Source: Actinomycetospora chiangmaiensis DSM 45062 (GTDB taxonomy: Bacteria > Actinomycetota > Actinomycetes > Mycobacteriales > Pseudonocardiaceae). Taken from it: DNA of 64,000 bases. The stretch lies in contig NZ_KB903248.1 of assembly GCF_000379625.1 (NCBI RefSeq), positions 124,001-188,000 on the forward strand. The letters run 5' to 3'. The notes under the pieces are model-generated. The model did not search any database and was not told where the DNA came from. It worked only from the letters and a program-made list of their open reading frames with translations. A program made the position numbers and the translations under genes. Of this stretch, positions 8,632-17,992 are shown in pieces; position 1 is the first letter of the stretch; the number at the start of each line of letters is the position of its first letter.

Positions 8632-10506
8632 GTGGAGGCACCGCGCCCGGTGACGGGACCCGACCCGCAGCTCACGTTCGAGGAGCTGGGCACGCCGCTG
8701 CACGCGACCACGTTCGTCGTGCTCGACCTGGAGACCACCGGGGGGCCGCCGGCGGGGTCCGACGCGGGCGACGGGCCCGACGCGATCACCGAGATCGGCG
8801 CGGTGAAGGTGCAGGGCGGCCGGGTCGTCGGCGAGTACGCCACGCTGGTCGATCCGGGCCGTGACGTGCCGCCGCAGATCGTCGCGCTCACCGGGATCAC
8901 CACGGCCATGGTGTCCGCCGCGCCCCGGCTCCCGGCCGTGCTGCCGGGCTTCCTCGAGTTCTGCGCCGGGGCGGTGGTGGTGGCGCACAACGCGCCGTTC
9001 GACGTCGGGCACCTCCGGGCCGCGTGCCGGCGGCACGGCTCGGTGTGGCCGCGACCGCCCGTGGTGTGCACCGCGCGGCTGGCCCGCAAGGCGCTCAGCC
9101 GGGACGAGGCGCCCTCCTGCCGGCTCTCGGCGCTCGCCGCGCTCTTCCGGTCCGGCACCCGGCCGGTGCACCGCGCGCTCGACGACGCCCGCGCCACCGT
9201 GGACGTGCTCCACGCCCTGCTGGAGCGGGTCGGCGGCCAGGGTGTGTCGTCGCTGGAGGACCTGCTCGCCCTGCAGGTGGAGGTCACGCCGGCCCAGCGC
9301 AGCAAGCGTCACCTCGCCGACGCGGTGCCCCACGCGGCGGGGGTGTACCTGTTCCGCGGGCCGGCCGACGAGGTCCTCTACGTCGGGACGTCGAACGACC
9401 TCCGTCGTCGGGTGCGGTCCTACTTCACCGGCTCGGAGAAGCGCGCCCGCGTGAAGGAGATGGTGGGTCTCGCCGAGCGCGTCGACTGGGTCGAGTGCTC
9501 GCACGCGCTGGAGGCCGAGGTCCGGGAGCTGCGCCTGCTCGCCGGGCACGCTCCCCGGTACAACCGGCGCTCCCGCTACCCGCACAAGGGGTGGTGGGTG
9601 ACGCTGACCGACGAGCCGTTCCCGCGCTGGTCGGTGGTCCGCACACCCCGCACCGACGCGATCGGGCCGTTCGGCCGGCGCCCCGACGCGGTCCGCGCGG
9701 TCGAGGCCCTCGTCGATGCCGTGACGCTCCGGCCGTGCACCCAGCGGATCCCGGCCCGCGGGGGCCGCGGCAGCCCCTGCGCCCTGCACGGCCTCGGTCG
9801 CTGCGGGGCTCCGTGCGCCGGCCTGCAGAGCGCGGCCGACTACGCGACGGCCGTCGACGGCGCGCTCGCCCTCGTCCGCGGGGGTTCCGACGACGGGTTG
9901 GTCCGGCTGCGCGAGCGGGTGGCCGACCTCGCGGCGGGCGAGCGGTTCGACGCGGCCGCCGCCCACCGTGACCGTCTGGCCGACCTCGCCGGTGCCCTCG
10001 GTCGGGTGCAGCGGCTGTCCGCGGTCGCGGGCACCGAGGAGCTCGTCGCCGCGCGCCCGGACGGGGTCGGCGGCTGGGACCTGGCGGTCGTGCGTCACGG
10101 CCGGCTGGCCGCGGCCGGCACGGCCCGCCGCGGGGTGCCGCCCATGCCCGTGGTGGAGACGCTGGTGGCGGCCGCCGAGACGGTGCGGCCGGGCGTCGGG
10201 CCGCTGTCCGGGGCGCCCCCCGAGGAGGTGGGGGTGATCACCCGGTGGCTCGAACGGCCGGGCACGCGGATGGTGCGCACGAGCCGGCCGTGGGCGGTGC
10301 CGGCGCACGGGGCCGGGTCGTGGTCGGACTGGGTGGAGCGGGCCCGGGACGCCGCGCGGGCGACGGTCGACCCCTCGGACGAGCCGGTCGGGCGGACCAC
10401 CTGGTCGGGAGGCGGGGCGGGGCGTCGGCCAGCCTCTAGAGTTCCGGCCGAGCACGCCGGACCGCCCCACGCGGGCCGGACCCGCCGAGCCAGGGAGCCA
10501 CCGTGA
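8632..10506 (+). CDS. DEDD 3'-5' exonuclease fused to a GIY-YIG (UvrC/Cho-like) nuclease
   Basis: A 624-residue two-nuclease protein, Rv2191 type. About residues 20-195 are a DnaQ-like DEDD exonuclease: VVLDLETTGG (first acidic motif), AHNAPFDVGHLR, and the last motif HRALDDARATVDVL. About residues 225-300 are a GIY-YIG domain (AGVYLFRGPADEVLYVGTSNDLRRRVRSYF) as in the UvrC N-terminus and Cho. A Cys-bearing middle (CTQR, C-x5-C-x3-C) and a UvrB-like stretch near residues 420-450 follow. It probably processes damaged or aberrant DNA ends. The start at GTG 8632 removes a long upstream extension lacking family similarity. It ends in GTGA, shared with the next gene. Confidence 0.87.
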   Translation: MEAPRPVTGPDPQLTFEELGTPLHATTFVVLDLETTGGPPAGSDAGDGPDAITEIGAVKVQGGRVVGEYATLVDPGRDVPPQIVALTGITTAMVSAAPRLPAVLPGFLEFCAGAVVVAHNAPFDVGHLRAACRRHGSVWPRPPVVCTARLARKALSRDEAPSCRLSALAALFRSGTRPVHRALDDARATVDVLHALLERVGGQGVSSLEDLLALQVEVTPAQRSKRHLADAVPHAAGVYLFRGPADEVLYVGTSNDLRRRVRSYFTGSEKRARVKEMVGLAERVDWVECSHALEAEVRELRLLAGHAPRYNRRSRYPHKGWWVTLTDEPFPRWSVVRTPRTDAIGPFGRRPDAVRAVEALVDAVTLRPCTQRIPARGGRGSPCALHGLGRCGAPCAGLQSAADYATAVDGALALVRGGSDDGLVRLRERVADLAAGERFDAAAAHRDRLADLAGALGRVQRLSAVAGTEELVAARPDGVGGWDLAVVRHGRLAAAGTARRGVPPMPVVETLVAAAETVRPGVGPLSGAPPEEVGVITRWLERPGTRMVRTSRPWAVPAHGAGSWSDWVERARDAARATVDPSDEPVGRTTWSGGGAGRRPASRVPAEHAGPPHAGRTRRAREPP

Positions 10507-10781
10507 TCACGGCCATCGTCATGATCCACGCGAACGCCGACCGGATCCCGGAGACCGCCCAGGCGATCGCCGAGCTCGCCGGGGTGACCGAGGTGTACTC
10601 GTGCGCGGGCGACGTCGACCTCATCGCGATGGTGCGGGTCCGCGAGCACGACGAGTTGGCCGACGTGATCGCGGGCGGGCTGAGCCGGGTGCCGGGGGTG
10701 CGGGACACCTCCACCCACATCGCCTTCCGCTCCTACTCCGCGCAGGACACCGACGCGGCCTTCGCCGTCGGCCTGGACTGA
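10503..10781 (+). CDS. Stand-alone Lrp/AsnC ligand-binding (RAM) domain protein
   Basis: A 92-residue protein made only of the RAM/ACT-like domain that Lrp/AsnC regulators use for amino-acid binding and oligomerisation (MITAIVMIHANADRIPETAQ, then VYSCAGDVDLIAMVRV). No helix-turn-helix is present, so it cannot bind DNA as Lrp does. It overlaps the exonuclease stop by four bases (GTGA) and has a good GGGAG site, so the two are co-translated. It may sense an amino acid or bind a full Lrp protein; both are inference. Confidence 0.88.
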   Translation: MITAIVMIHANADRIPETAQAIAELAGVTEVYSCAGDVDLIAMVRVREHDELADVIAGGLSRVPGVRDTSTHIAFRSYSAQDTDAAFAVGLD

Positions 10782-10816
10782 CCCCTCCCCGCCCGCTGCG
10801 GGTGGATCATGGGGCC

Positions 10817-11704
10817 GTGGCGAGCGTGGTGGTGATCGGTCCGGGCGCGATCGGTGGGGTCCTGGCGGCCCTGGCGGCCGAGCGGGGGCACGAGGTCGCG
10901 GTGGCGGTCCGGACCCCGTTCGACTCGCTGCGGGTGCGGTCGGGAGCCGACGGCCCGGAGCGCGAGGCCCCCGTCACGATCCACACCGACCCCGCGACGC
11001 TCGGTCCGGCGGACTGGGTGGTCGTCGCGACCAAGGCCCAGCACACGGCGGCGGCGGCCGGGTGGCTCGAGGCCGCCACGGGGCCGGGGACGGTCGTCGT
11101 GGTGGCGCAGAACGGCGTCGACCAGGAACGCCGGGTGGCCGGGCTCGTCCACCCGGAGGCCGTCGCGGTCCCCGCCGTCGTCGTGCTCGGCGCGGAGGCC
11201 GTCGAGCCGGGGCGGATCGTCCACCACGGGTACGGGCGGCTCACGCTGCCGGCCGGGCCGTGGGTGGAGGGCCTCAGGGCCGTGGTGGGCGGCGGGGACG
11301 ACGGGGTCGAGGTCGTCGGCTCGGACGACATCCGCACCGACACGTGGCGCAAGCTCATCAGCAATGCGGTCGCCAACCCGATCACCGCCCTCACCCTGCG
11401 CCGCGGCGACGTCCTCGGCGAGGACACGAGCGCCGACCTCGTGGTCGGACTGGCCCGCGAGGTCGTCGCCGTCGCCCGGGCCGAGGGGGCGGCCGTCACC
11501 GACGCCGACGTCACGGCCCTGCGCCGCCACTACGCGACGATGCCCGCCGGGACGGGGACCTCGATGCTCTACGACCGCCTCGCCGGGCGGCCGCTCGAGC
11601 ACGAGCACCTCACCGGCACGGTCGTGGCCGCGGGCGAGCGCCACGGCGTCCCGACCCCGCTCAACACCGCGGTGCTCGCCCTGCTGCGCGCGATCCGTCC
11701 CTGA
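10817..11704 (+). CDS. panE: 2-dehydropantoate 2-reductase family protein
   Basis: A 295-residue Rossmann-fold reductase. From GTG 10817 the dinucleotide loop VVVIGPGAIGGVLAAL falls at residues 4-19, as expected; GTG 10802 is in frame but would displace it. TKAQHT, about residue 77, supplies the family Lys, and the C-terminal substrate block WRKLISNAVANPITAL, with Asn and Lys at family positions, is clear. PanE reduces 2-dehydropantoate to pantoate with NADPH in coenzyme A synthesis, one step after PanB, which is also in the window at 55574. Several PanE paralogues exist in actinobacteria, so the exact substrate is probable rather than sure. Confidence 0.82.
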   Translation: MASVVVIGPGAIGGVLAALAAERGHEVAVAVRTPFDSLRVRSGADGPEREAPVTIHTDPATLGPADWVVVATKAQHTAAAAGWLEAATGPGTVVVVAQNGVDQERRVAGLVHPEAVAVPAVVVLGAEAVEPGRIVHHGYGRLTLPAGPWVEGLRAVVGGGDDGVEVVGSDDIRTDTWRKLISNAVANPITALTLRRGDVLGEDTSADLVVGLAREVVAVARAEGAAVTDADVTALRRHYATMPAGTGTSMLYDRLAGRPLEHEHLTGTVVAAGERHGVPTPLNTAVLALLRAIRP

Positions 11705-11728
11705 GGCGGACGGCCGCCGACCACCCGC

Positions 11729-11774
11729 GAGGTGCACGTCAGGCATCCCGACGCACCCGCCTGACGTGCACCTC
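11729..11774. terminator. Palindromic repeat/terminator between panE and trpD
   Basis: A perfect 16-bp inverted repeat: GAGGTGCACGTCAGGC at 11729-11744 and its complement at 11759-11774, with a 14-base loop. It separates convergent panE and trpD and should act in both directions. It is one copy of the palindrome family arrayed at 17993-18549. Confidence 0.75.
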
Positions 11775-11802
11775 GGCGACGCGGATGCCACCGGCACCCG
11801 GA

Positions 11803-11814
11803 CCCGTCGTCGGG
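11803..11814 (+). repeat. Iterated 12-mer CCCGTCGTCGGG, intergenic copy
   Basis: One of nine exact copies in the window; this one lies just after the trpD stop in the panE/trpD gap. See the finding on the iterated motif. Confidence 0.6.
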
Positions 11815-11816
11815 GG

Positions 11817-12872
11817 TCAGCCGCGGAGCCGGAGTGCCGTCGTGACCCAGTGGTCGAGCAGGGCCGCGGCCGAACCGTCGTCGACGGCCGCGGCGGCCCG
11901 GTCGCGGCCCGCGGCGACGGCCTCGTGCAGGTCGGTCCGCCCCCGCCCGAGCGCCTCGTCGTAGGCGGCGAGAGCCGCGCCCGCGTTGAGGAGGACGGCC
12001 TCCCGGACGGGTCCGGGCTCCCCCGCGAAGAGCGCCCGGGCCACGGCGGCGTTCACGCCGGCGTCGCCGCCGCGCAGGTCGCCGGCGACGGACACCGGGA
12101 TACCCATTCGGGTGGGGTCGAGCGTCTCGACGGACACGCCGTCGGGACCGGCCCGCCAGACCGTCGTGGTGGTCGTCGTGGTGATCTCGTCGAGGCCGTC
12201 GTCGCCGCGCACGACGAGGGCGGTGTCGCCGCGGTCGGCGAGGACCGAGGCGAGCAGCGGGGCGAACCGGGCGTCGGCGCAGCCGATGAGGGCGGCGGCC
12301 GGGCGGGCCGGGTTGGTCAGCGGTCCCAGGAGGTTGAAGGCGGTGGGCACGCCGATCTCGCGGCGCACCCCGCCGACGTGGCGCATCGCCGGGTGGAAGG
12401 TCTGGGCGAAGCAGAAGCCGATGCCCACCTCCGCGACGCTCGCCGCGACCGCCTCCGGGCCCAGGTCGACGGGGACGCCGAGCGCCTCGAGCAGGTCGAC
12501 CGACCCGCAGGCCGACGACGCCGCCCGGCCGCCGTGCTTCACCACGCGCGCGCCCGCGGCCGCCATGATCACCGCGGCCATGGTCGAGATGTTGACCGTG
12601 TGGGCCTGGTCGCCGCCGGTCCCCACGATGTCGACGACGACCCCGTCGACCTGCACCGCCCGGGCGTGGGCCCGCATGACCTCGGCGAGCCCGCCGATCT
12701 CCGCGGCCGTCTCGCCCTTGGCGCGCAGCGCGACCACGAACGCGCCGACCTGCGCGGGCGAGGCCTCCCCGGACATCATCCGGTCCATCGCCCAGGCCGC
12801 CTCGGTCCCCGCGAGGTCCTCCCCGCGCAGCAGCCGCCCGAGGAGCGCGGGCCAGGTGGGGGCCGTGCTCAT
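11817..12872 (-). CDS. trpD: Anthranilate phosphoribosyltransferase
   Basis: A 351-residue TrpD, the enzyme joining anthranilate to PRPP in tryptophan synthesis. The PRPP-binding DIVGTGGD lies at about residues 85-92, NIST soon after, [13 protein letters not shown] at about 112-124, and the anthranilate/metal region [10 protein letters not shown] near 220. Eight consecutive threonines follow it at the domain surface. The ATG overlaps the upstream receiver-like gene by four bases (12869-12872). It stands alone among trp genes here, as in M. tuberculosis Rv2192c, so it is not in a trp operon. Confidence 0.95.
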   Translation of the reverse strand: MSTAPTWPALLGRLLRGEDLAGTEAAWAMDRMMSGEASPAQVGAFVVALRAKGETAAEIGGLAEVMRAHARAVQVDGVVVDIVGTGGDQAHTVNISTMAAVIMAAAGARVVKHGGRAASSACGSVDLLEALGVPVDLGPEAVAASVAEVGIGFCFAQTFHPAMRHVGGVRREIGVPTAFNLLGPLTNPARPAAALIGCADARFAPLLASVLADRGDTALVVRGDDGLDEITTTTTTTVWRAGPDGVSVETLDPTRMGIPVSVAGDLRGGDAGVNAAVARALFAGEPGPVREAVLLNAGAALAAYDEALGRGRTDLHEAVAAGRDRAAAAVDDGSAAALLDHWVTTALRLRG

Positions 12873-13276
12873 CCCTGGCGCGCCGGCACCCCGGCCCGCA
12901 GGACGTCGGCCACCGTACGGGCCGCCGTCACCGGGTCGAGGGGCTGGACGAGGACGGCGTCGGCCTGCGACCAGGTCGCGAGCCAGCGGTCGTCCTCGCG
13001 GCGCACGACCACGATCACCGGGGCCGGGTCGTCGCTCTCGCTCTTCAGCTGCCGGCAGACGCCCATGCCGCCGGTCGGCTGCGCCTCGCCGTCGAGCACC
13101 GCGAGGTCCAGCTCGCCCGCGTCGGCGGCACCGAGCACGTCGGCGATGCCGTCCGCCTCGTGGAACCGCAGTCGCGGCAGGTCCCGCGCGGGGCGGCGAC
13201 CGACGGCGGCGATGACCGCCTCGCGCACCTCCGGGCGGTGGCTCATCACCACGACGTCGAGCGTGTCGGTGCTCAT
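12869..13276 (-). CDS. Degenerate receiver-domain protein coupled to trpD
   Basis: A 135-residue protein with the whole outline of a response-regulator receiver and no output domain. The phosphate-site Asp is kept ([24 protein letters not shown]), but the acidic pair after strand 1 is replaced ([14 protein letters not shown] instead of ..DDEP..), the strand-4 Thr/Ser is Val (VIVVV), and the strand-5 Lys is Gln (AVLVQPLDP). It is therefore unlikely to bind Mg2+ and be phosphorylated normally. Its stop overlaps the trpD start (ATGA). It could act as a protein-binding pseudo-receiver. It is divergent from ctaE. Confidence 0.8.
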   Translation of the reverse strand: MSTDTLDVVVMSHRPEVREAVIAAVGRRPARDLPRLRFHEADGIADVLGAADAGELDLAVLDGEAQPTGGMGVCRQLKSESDDPAPVIVVVRREDDRWLATWSQADAVLVQPLDPVTAARTVADVLRAGVPARQG

Positions 13277-13351
13277 CTGGGCGGGCCCTCCCGGCGGTGT
13301 CCGGACTTCTCGCGCGAGAGCCTAGTCACCGACGCCGCCGGTCCGCCCGGA

Positions 13352-13363
13352 CCCGTCGTCGGG
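13352..13363 (+). repeat. Iterated 12-mer CCCGTCGTCGGG upstream of ctaE
   Basis: Exact copy, extended to the 15-mer ACCCGTCGTCGGGAA at 13351-13365. It lies in the 211-base gap between the receiver-like gene and ctaE, which otherwise shows no sharp promoter. Confidence 0.6.
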
Positions 13364-13487
13364 AACCCCGACTACGAGGCGACGTACGACGGTCAGTAGG
13401 AGAATCCGCAGGTAGATGGCGATGCAGGTCGCAGGCGTGATCACGGCGGCTCGCCCCACCCGGCTGATGTCAGAGGGAGGTGACATG

Positions 13488-14111
13488 ATGACGCCCGTGA
13501 CGACCGCTTCGAGTGCGCCGGCGCCCTCCTTCAGCGCGCGGATCCACTCCCTGAACCGGCCCAACGTGGTCAGCGTGGGGACGATCATCTGGCTCTCGAG
13601 CGAGCTGATGTTCTTCGCCGGGCTGTTCGCGATGTACTTCGTGGCGCGCGCCCAGAACGTCGGGGAGTGGCCGCCGCCGCCCACCGAGCTGGACGTCCCG
13701 TACGCCCTGGTGAACACGATCGTGCTGGTGGCCTCGTCGTTCACCTGTCAGTACGGCGTGTTCGCGGCCGAGCGCGGCGACGTGTTCGGCCTGCGCCGCT
13801 GGTACGCGGTGACGTTCCTGATGGGCCTGTTCTTCGTGCTGGCCCAGGTGAACGAGTACCACACGCTGGTCACCGAGCACTCCACGACGATCGCCTCCAG
13901 CGCCTACGGCTCGGTCTTCTACATCACCACCGGGTTCCACGCGCTGCACGTGACCGGCGGTCTCGTGGCCTTCGTGCTCCTGATCGCGCGCACGTTCCTG
14001 AGTCGGTTCACGCCGGCGCAGGCCACCGCCGCGATCGTCGTGTCGTACTACTGGCACTTCGTGGACGTGGTCTGGATCGGCCTGTTCGCGGTCATCTACT
14101 TCATCCGTTAA
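13488..14111 (+). CDS. ctaE: Cytochrome c oxidase (aa3) subunit III
   Basis: A 207-residue five-helix membrane protein, the short actinobacterial subunit III. Conserved stretches include [33 protein letters not shown] at the N-terminus (spaced here only for recognition), the Glu of [17 protein letters not shown] and [14 protein letters not shown] at the end. A strong GGGAGGTGA at 13475-13483 selects the tandem ATGs at 13485 and 13488; spacing favours 13488. The open frame back to 13416 is not supported. It is the first gene of ctaE-qcrC-qcrA-qcrB, whose products join the bcc complex and aa3 oxidase into one supercomplex. Confidence 0.95.
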   Translation: MTPVTTASSAPAPSFSARIHSLNRPNVVSVGTIIWLSSELMFFAGLFAMYFVARAQNVGEWPPPPTELDVPYALVNTIVLVASSFTCQYGVFAAERGDVFGLRRWYAVTFLMGLFFVLAQVNEYHTLVTEHSTTIASSAYGSVFYITTGFHALHVTGGLVAFVLLIARTFLSRFTPAQATAAIVVSYYWHFVDVVWIGLFAVIYFIR

Positions 14112-14147
14112 AGCCAGGCGACGAGAGAGTCAGGGGTAGGCCACCAC

Positions 14148-14975
14148 ATGAGCGACCGGACGCCACGCCCGCGCAGGAGGCTGTGGGCGCGTGCGGGCAC
14201 CAAGACGCGTCGTCGCGTCGCGGGCTTCCTCGCCCTCGGCGTCGCGCTGCTCGCCGTCGGCGGGCTGTACACCGTCTTGCAGCCCGAACCGGAGACCGCC
14301 CACGCGCAGGACGCCGCGCTCGTCCGCGAGGGGCAGTCGCTGTACGACAACGCCTGCATCACGTGCCACGGCGCGAACCTGCAGGGCGTCGTCGGGCGCG
14401 GCCCCAGCCTGATCGGCGTCGGTGAGGCGTCGGTCTACTTCCAGGTCTCGACCGGCCGGATGCCGCTGAAGGTGCAGGAGGCGCAGGCCCCCCGCAAGAA
14501 GCCGGACTTCGACCCGGCGCAGATCGACGCGCTCGGGGCCTACATCCAGGCCAACGGCGGCGGCCCGGTCGTGCCGTCCGCGCCCGACGCGGCGCTCGTC
14601 GGCTCCGACCTCGGTCGCGGCGGCGAGCTCTTCCGCCTGAACTGCGCCCAGTGCCACAACTTCACCGGTCGCGGCGGGGCGCTCTCCTCGGGCAAGTTCG
14701 CCCCGGTGCTCGACCCGGCGACCCCGCACCAGATCTACGCGGCCATGCTCGTCGGCCCGGGCAACATGCCGACCTTCGCCGACTCGCAGCTCTCCCCCGA
14801 GGAGAAGCGCGACATCATCGGCTACATCAAGTCCGTCAGCGGCGACTCCGGCGCGGTGAACCCCGGCGGCAACGGCCTCGGCGGCTTCGGGCCGGTCCCC
14901 GAGGGCCTCGTCGCCTTCTTCGTCGGCCTCGCCGCCCTGATCGGTATCTCCCTCTGGATCGGATCCCGCCAGTGA
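14148..14975 (+). CDS. qcrC: Cytochrome bc1 complex dihaem cytochrome c subunit
   Basis: A 275-residue membrane-anchored dihaem cytochrome c. An N-terminal helix at about residues 26-45 anchors it; two c-type haem sites follow, C70-x2-C73-H74 (CITCH) and C166-x2-C169-H170 (CAQCH); a C-terminal helix ([19 protein letters not shown]) ends it. The protein replaces the separate cytochrome c and c1 in actinobacteria, carrying electrons from the Rieske centre directly to CuA of the oxidase. The second haem and C-terminal helix match Rv2194. Its TGA overlaps the GTG of qcrA (GTGA). Confidence 0.96.
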   Translation: MSDRTPRPRRRLWARAGTKTRRRVAGFLALGVALLAVGGLYTVLQPEPETAHAQDAALVREGQSLYDNACITCHGANLQGVVGRGPSLIGVGEASVYFQVSTGRMPLKVQEAQAPRKKPDFDPAQIDALGAYIQANGGGPVVPSAPDAALVGSDLGRGGELFRLNCAQCHNFTGRGGALSSGKFAPVLDPATPHQIYAAMLVGPGNMPTFADSQLSPEEKRDIIGYIKSVSGDSGAVNPGGNGLGGFGPVPEGLVAFFVGLAALIGISLWIGSRQ

Positions 14976-16141
14976 GTGCACCCCCCGAATCCCAGTACAG
15001 CGACAAGGCCGGGTCGCAGCCGGACTCGAACCAGCTGCACATCCCGAGCGACGCCGAGCTCGCCGAGATGAGCACCGACGACCTGGTGCGTCTCGGCAAC
15101 CGGATCGACGACATCGAGATCGTCTCGGACCGCCCGCGCTTCCCCGTCCCGGGGACCCGCGCGGAGAAGCGGGCCGAGCGTCAGGTCGCCGGCTGGTTCA
15201 TCCTCGCCGCGGTGATGGGGCTGGCGTTCATCGTCATCTTCATCGCCTGGCCCTGGGAGTACGTCCCGCCCGGGCAGGACGGCGACTACCTGTACGCGCT
15301 CTACACGCCGCTCATCGGCGTCACGCTGGGACTCTCGGTGCTCGGCGTCGGGATGGGCATCATCGCCTACTCCAAGAAGCTGCTGCCCGAGGACCTGGCG
15401 ATCCAGCAGCGGCACGACGGGCGCTCCTCGGAGGTCGACCGCCGTACCGCCGCCGCGCGCCTGGTGCAGACGGGTCAGCAGAGCGGTCTGGCCCGGCGCA
15501 AGCTGATCTTCCGGTCGCTCGGTGCCGCCGGCGGCATCCTGACGGCGGGGATCGCGGTCGCGGCCTTCGGCGGGCTCGTCAAGAACCCGTGGAAGGAGGG
15601 CGACGAGTCGCCCCTCCTCGTCACCGACTGGCGCTCGGACAACGGCGAGCGCGTCTACATGCGGAAGTTCAACGGCGACCCCCAGGACGTCGTCCTCGTG
15701 CGCGCCGGCGACCTCGAGCCGGGCTCGATGGAGACGGTCTTCCCGTTCAAGGAGTCCGACCGCGGCAACCTCGAGAAGATCGCCGAGGAGGTCCGCTCGT
15801 CCGACTCCCCCGTCATGCTCATCCGGCTGCGTCCCAACGTGACCGTGATCAAGCGTGCGGGGCAGGAGGACTTCAACTACGGCTCGCTCTTCGCCTACTC
15901 GAAGATCTGCAGCCACATGGGGTGCCCGACCTCGCTGTACGAGGACCAGACCAACCGCATCCTCTGCCCGTGCCACCAGTCGCAGTTCCAGGCCAACGAG
16001 TACGCCCGTCCGGTCTTCGGTCCGGCTGCCCGCCCACTGGCGCAATTGCCCATCGCCGTGGACGATCAGGGGTATCTGTACGCCCGCAGTGACTTCATCG
16101 AGCCGGTGGGGCCCGGCTTCTGGGAGCGTCGTTCATCATGA
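14972..16141 (+). CDS. qcrA: Cytochrome bc1 complex Rieske iron-sulfur subunit
   Basis: A 389-residue Rieske protein with the actinobacterial N-terminal extension. Three membrane helices lie at about residues 72-92, 112-132 and 181-201. The [2Fe-2S] ligands are C313-x-H315 (CSHMGC) and C332-P-C334-H335 (CPCHQ); C318 and C334 or its neighbour form the usual stabilising pair. The start is GTG 14972, overlapping the qcrC stop, giving [14 protein letters not shown]. It accepts electrons from menaquinol at the Qo site and passes them to QcrC. Its stop overlaps the qcrB ATG (ATGA at 16138-16141). Confidence 0.96.
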   Translation: MSAPPESQYSDKAGSQPDSNQLHIPSDAELAEMSTDDLVRLGNRIDDIEIVSDRPRFPVPGTRAEKRAERQVAGWFILAAVMGLAFIVIFIAWPWEYVPPGQDGDYLYALYTPLIGVTLGLSVLGVGMGIIAYSKKLLPEDLAIQQRHDGRSSEVDRRTAAARLVQTGQQSGLARRKLIFRSLGAAGGILTAGIAVAAFGGLVKNPWKEGDESPLLVTDWRSDNGERVYMRKFNGDPQDVVLVRAGDLEPGSMETVFPFKESDRGNLEKIAEEVRSSDSPVMLIRLRPNVTVIKRAGQEDFNYGSLFAYSKICSHMGCPTSLYEDQTNRILCPCHQSQFQANEYARPVFGPAARPLAQLPIAVDDQGYLYARSDFIEPVGPGFWERRSS

Positions 16142-17823
16142 GTGCGATCACCACACCCACTCGCAGCGGTAGCACGGCGATGAAGCTCGTCGGCACGGCC
16201 GCGGACGAGGTCGACAGCCGTATCCACCCGGCCGGTGGCCTCCGTCGTCAGATCAACAAGGTCTTCCCCACGCACTGGTCGTTCATGCTGGGCGAGATCG
16301 CGATGTACAGCTTCATCGTCCTGCTGCTGTCGGGGACGTGGCTGGCGATCTTCTACGACCCCTCGATGGCGGAGACGACCTACGAGGGCTCCTACGCGGG
16401 CCTGCGCGGCGTCACCATGTCGATGGCCTACCAGTCGACGGTCAACATCTCGATCGACGTCCGCGGCGGTCTGTTCATCCGCCAGGTGCACCACTGGGCG
16501 GCGCTGCTCTTCGTCGCCGCGATGATCGCGCACATGATGCGGACGTTCTTCACCGGAGCGTTCCGCCGCCCGCGCGAGACCAACTGGGTGCTCGGCGTGG
16601 TCCTCCTGCTCTCGGGCATGATCGAGGGCTTCATCGGCTACTCGCTCCCGGACGACCTACTCTCCGGCACCGGCATCCGCACCGGGCTCTCCGCGATCGT
16701 CATGTCGATCCCGGTCGTCGGCACGTGGCTGCAGTGGGCGATCATGGGCGGCGAGTACCCGGGCACGATCATCATCCCGCGCCTGTACATCGTCCACGTC
16801 TTCCTGCTGCCGGGGATCATCCTCGCGGTGATCGGCGTGCACGTGGCGCTGGTGTGGTTCCAGAAGCACACCCAGTTCCCCGGCCCGGGCCGCACCGAGC
16901 GCAACGTCGTCGGCGTCCGGATTCTGCCGACGTTCGCCGCGAAGGCCGGCGGCTTCATGGTCGTCTCCGTCGGGATCATGGCGATCATGTCCGGCGTCTT
17001 CCAGATCAACCCGATCTGGAAGCTCGGCCCGTACGACCCCACGCAGGTGTCCGCCGGCTCGCAGCCCGACTTCTACATGGCGGTCTTCGACGGCGCGGTC
17101 CGTCTCTGGCCGTCGTGGGAGATGTACCTCTTCGGCCGGTACACGATCCCGGCGATCTTCTTCCCGGCCGTGATCGGCATGGGCATCCTGGTCAACCTGC
17201 TCGTCGCCTACCCGGTGATCGAGCGCAAGCTGACCGGCGACGAGGCACACCACAACCTGCTGCAGCGCCCGCGCGACGTCCCGGTCCGCACCGCGACCGG
17301 CACGATGGCCCTGTCGTTCTACTTCTGGCTCGTCCTGGCCTGCGGTAACGACATCTTCGCCTACACGTTCGACATCTCCCTGAACGTGATGACGTGGATC
17401 GGCCGCATCGGCCTCCTGGTGATCCCGCCGGTCGTCTACTTCGCGACCTACCGGATCTGCCTGGGCCTGCAGCGCTCCGACCGCGAGGTCCTCGAGCACG
17501 GCATCGAGACCGGCCACATCAAGCGTCTGCCCCACGGTGAGTTCATCGAGGTGCACCAGCCGCTCGGTGGCGTGGACGACCACGGCCACGCGATCCCGGT
17601 CGCCTACCAGGGCGCGACGGTGCCGAAGCGGATGAACGACCTCGGCTTCGCCGGCAGCCCGGTGAAGGGCGGCTGGTTCCGCCCCGACCCGGCCGAGGAG
17701 CAGGACGACGTCCTCGGTGTCCACGGCGGCACCGGGACCGACCCCCTCCAGGTCGAGCCGACCAGCGGGCGCGAGCTCGCCGGCCGTCCCGACGCCGGCC
17801 GCCCGCGCGACGTGCGGGACTGA
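16138..17823 (+). CDS. qcrB: Cytochrome bc1 complex cytochrome b subunit
   Basis: A 561-residue cytochrome b. The first half holds the haem-ligand helices ([23 protein letters not shown] and, later, [22 protein letters not shown], shown as separate blocks), with Gly and His spacing of the family; the Qo-site PDF/Y-like block and further helices follow. The 100-residue hydrophilic C-terminus is typical of actinobacteria. It oxidises menaquinol at Qo and reduces it at Qi. In mycobacteria this subunit is the target of imidazopyridine inhibitors. Last gene of the four-gene operon; a perfect 32-base palindrome follows 17 bases after the stop. Confidence 0.96.
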   Translation: MSAITTPTRSGSTAMKLVGTAADEVDSRIHPAGGLRRQINKVFPTHWSFMLGEIAMYSFIVLLLSGTWLAIFYDPSMAETTYEGSYAGLRGVTMSMAYQSTVNISIDVRGGLFIRQVHHWAALLFVAAMIAHMMRTFFTGAFRRPRETNWVLGVVLLLSGMIEGFIGYSLPDDLLSGTGIRTGLSAIVMSIPVVGTWLQWAIMGGEYPGTIIIPRLYIVHVFLLPGIILAVIGVHVALVWFQKHTQFPGPGRTERNVVGVRILPTFAAKAGGFMVVSVGIMAIMSGVFQINPIWKLGPYDPTQVSAGSQPDFYMAVFDGAVRLWPSWEMYLFGRYTIPAIFFPAVIGMGILVNLLVAYPVIERKLTGDEAHHNLLQRPRDVPVRTATGTMALSFYFWLVLACGNDIFAYTFDISLNVMTWIGRIGLLVIPPVVYFATYRICLGLQRSDREVLEHGIETGHIKRLPHGEFIEVHQPLGGVDDHGHAIPVAYQGATVPKRMNDLGFAGSPVKGGWFRPDPAEEQDDVLGVHGGTGTDPLQVEPTSGRELAGRPDAGRPRDVRD

Positions 17824-17840
17824 CCGAGCACGACCACGAA

Positions 17841-17872
17841 CGGGGCGGGGAGCCGATCGGCTCCCCGCCCCG
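17841..17872 (+). terminator. Terminator of the ctaE-qcrCAB operon
   Basis: A perfect palindrome of 32 bases (arm CGGGGCGGGGAGCC, centre GATC) 17 bases after the qcrB stop, followed by a T/C-rich stretch. It could also stop transcripts from the other strand. Confidence 0.8.
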
Positions 17873-17890
17873 TCGTCGTTCCGGGGCTTC

Positions 17891-17902
17891 CCCGACGACG
17901 GG
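17891..17902 (-). repeat. Iterated 12-mer CCCGTCGTCGGG, minus-strand copy
   Basis: Exact copy on the minus strand in the qcrB/ctaF gap, 18 bases beyond the operon terminator. Confidence 0.6.
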
Positions 17903-17992
17903 TCGGGGAGCGCCCGCTCCGCGAGGCGGAGAGCCGACTGGTCCGCCGGGTCATGTGTTCGACCCCTATGACCGGCCCCCTGCTGTAACGGC

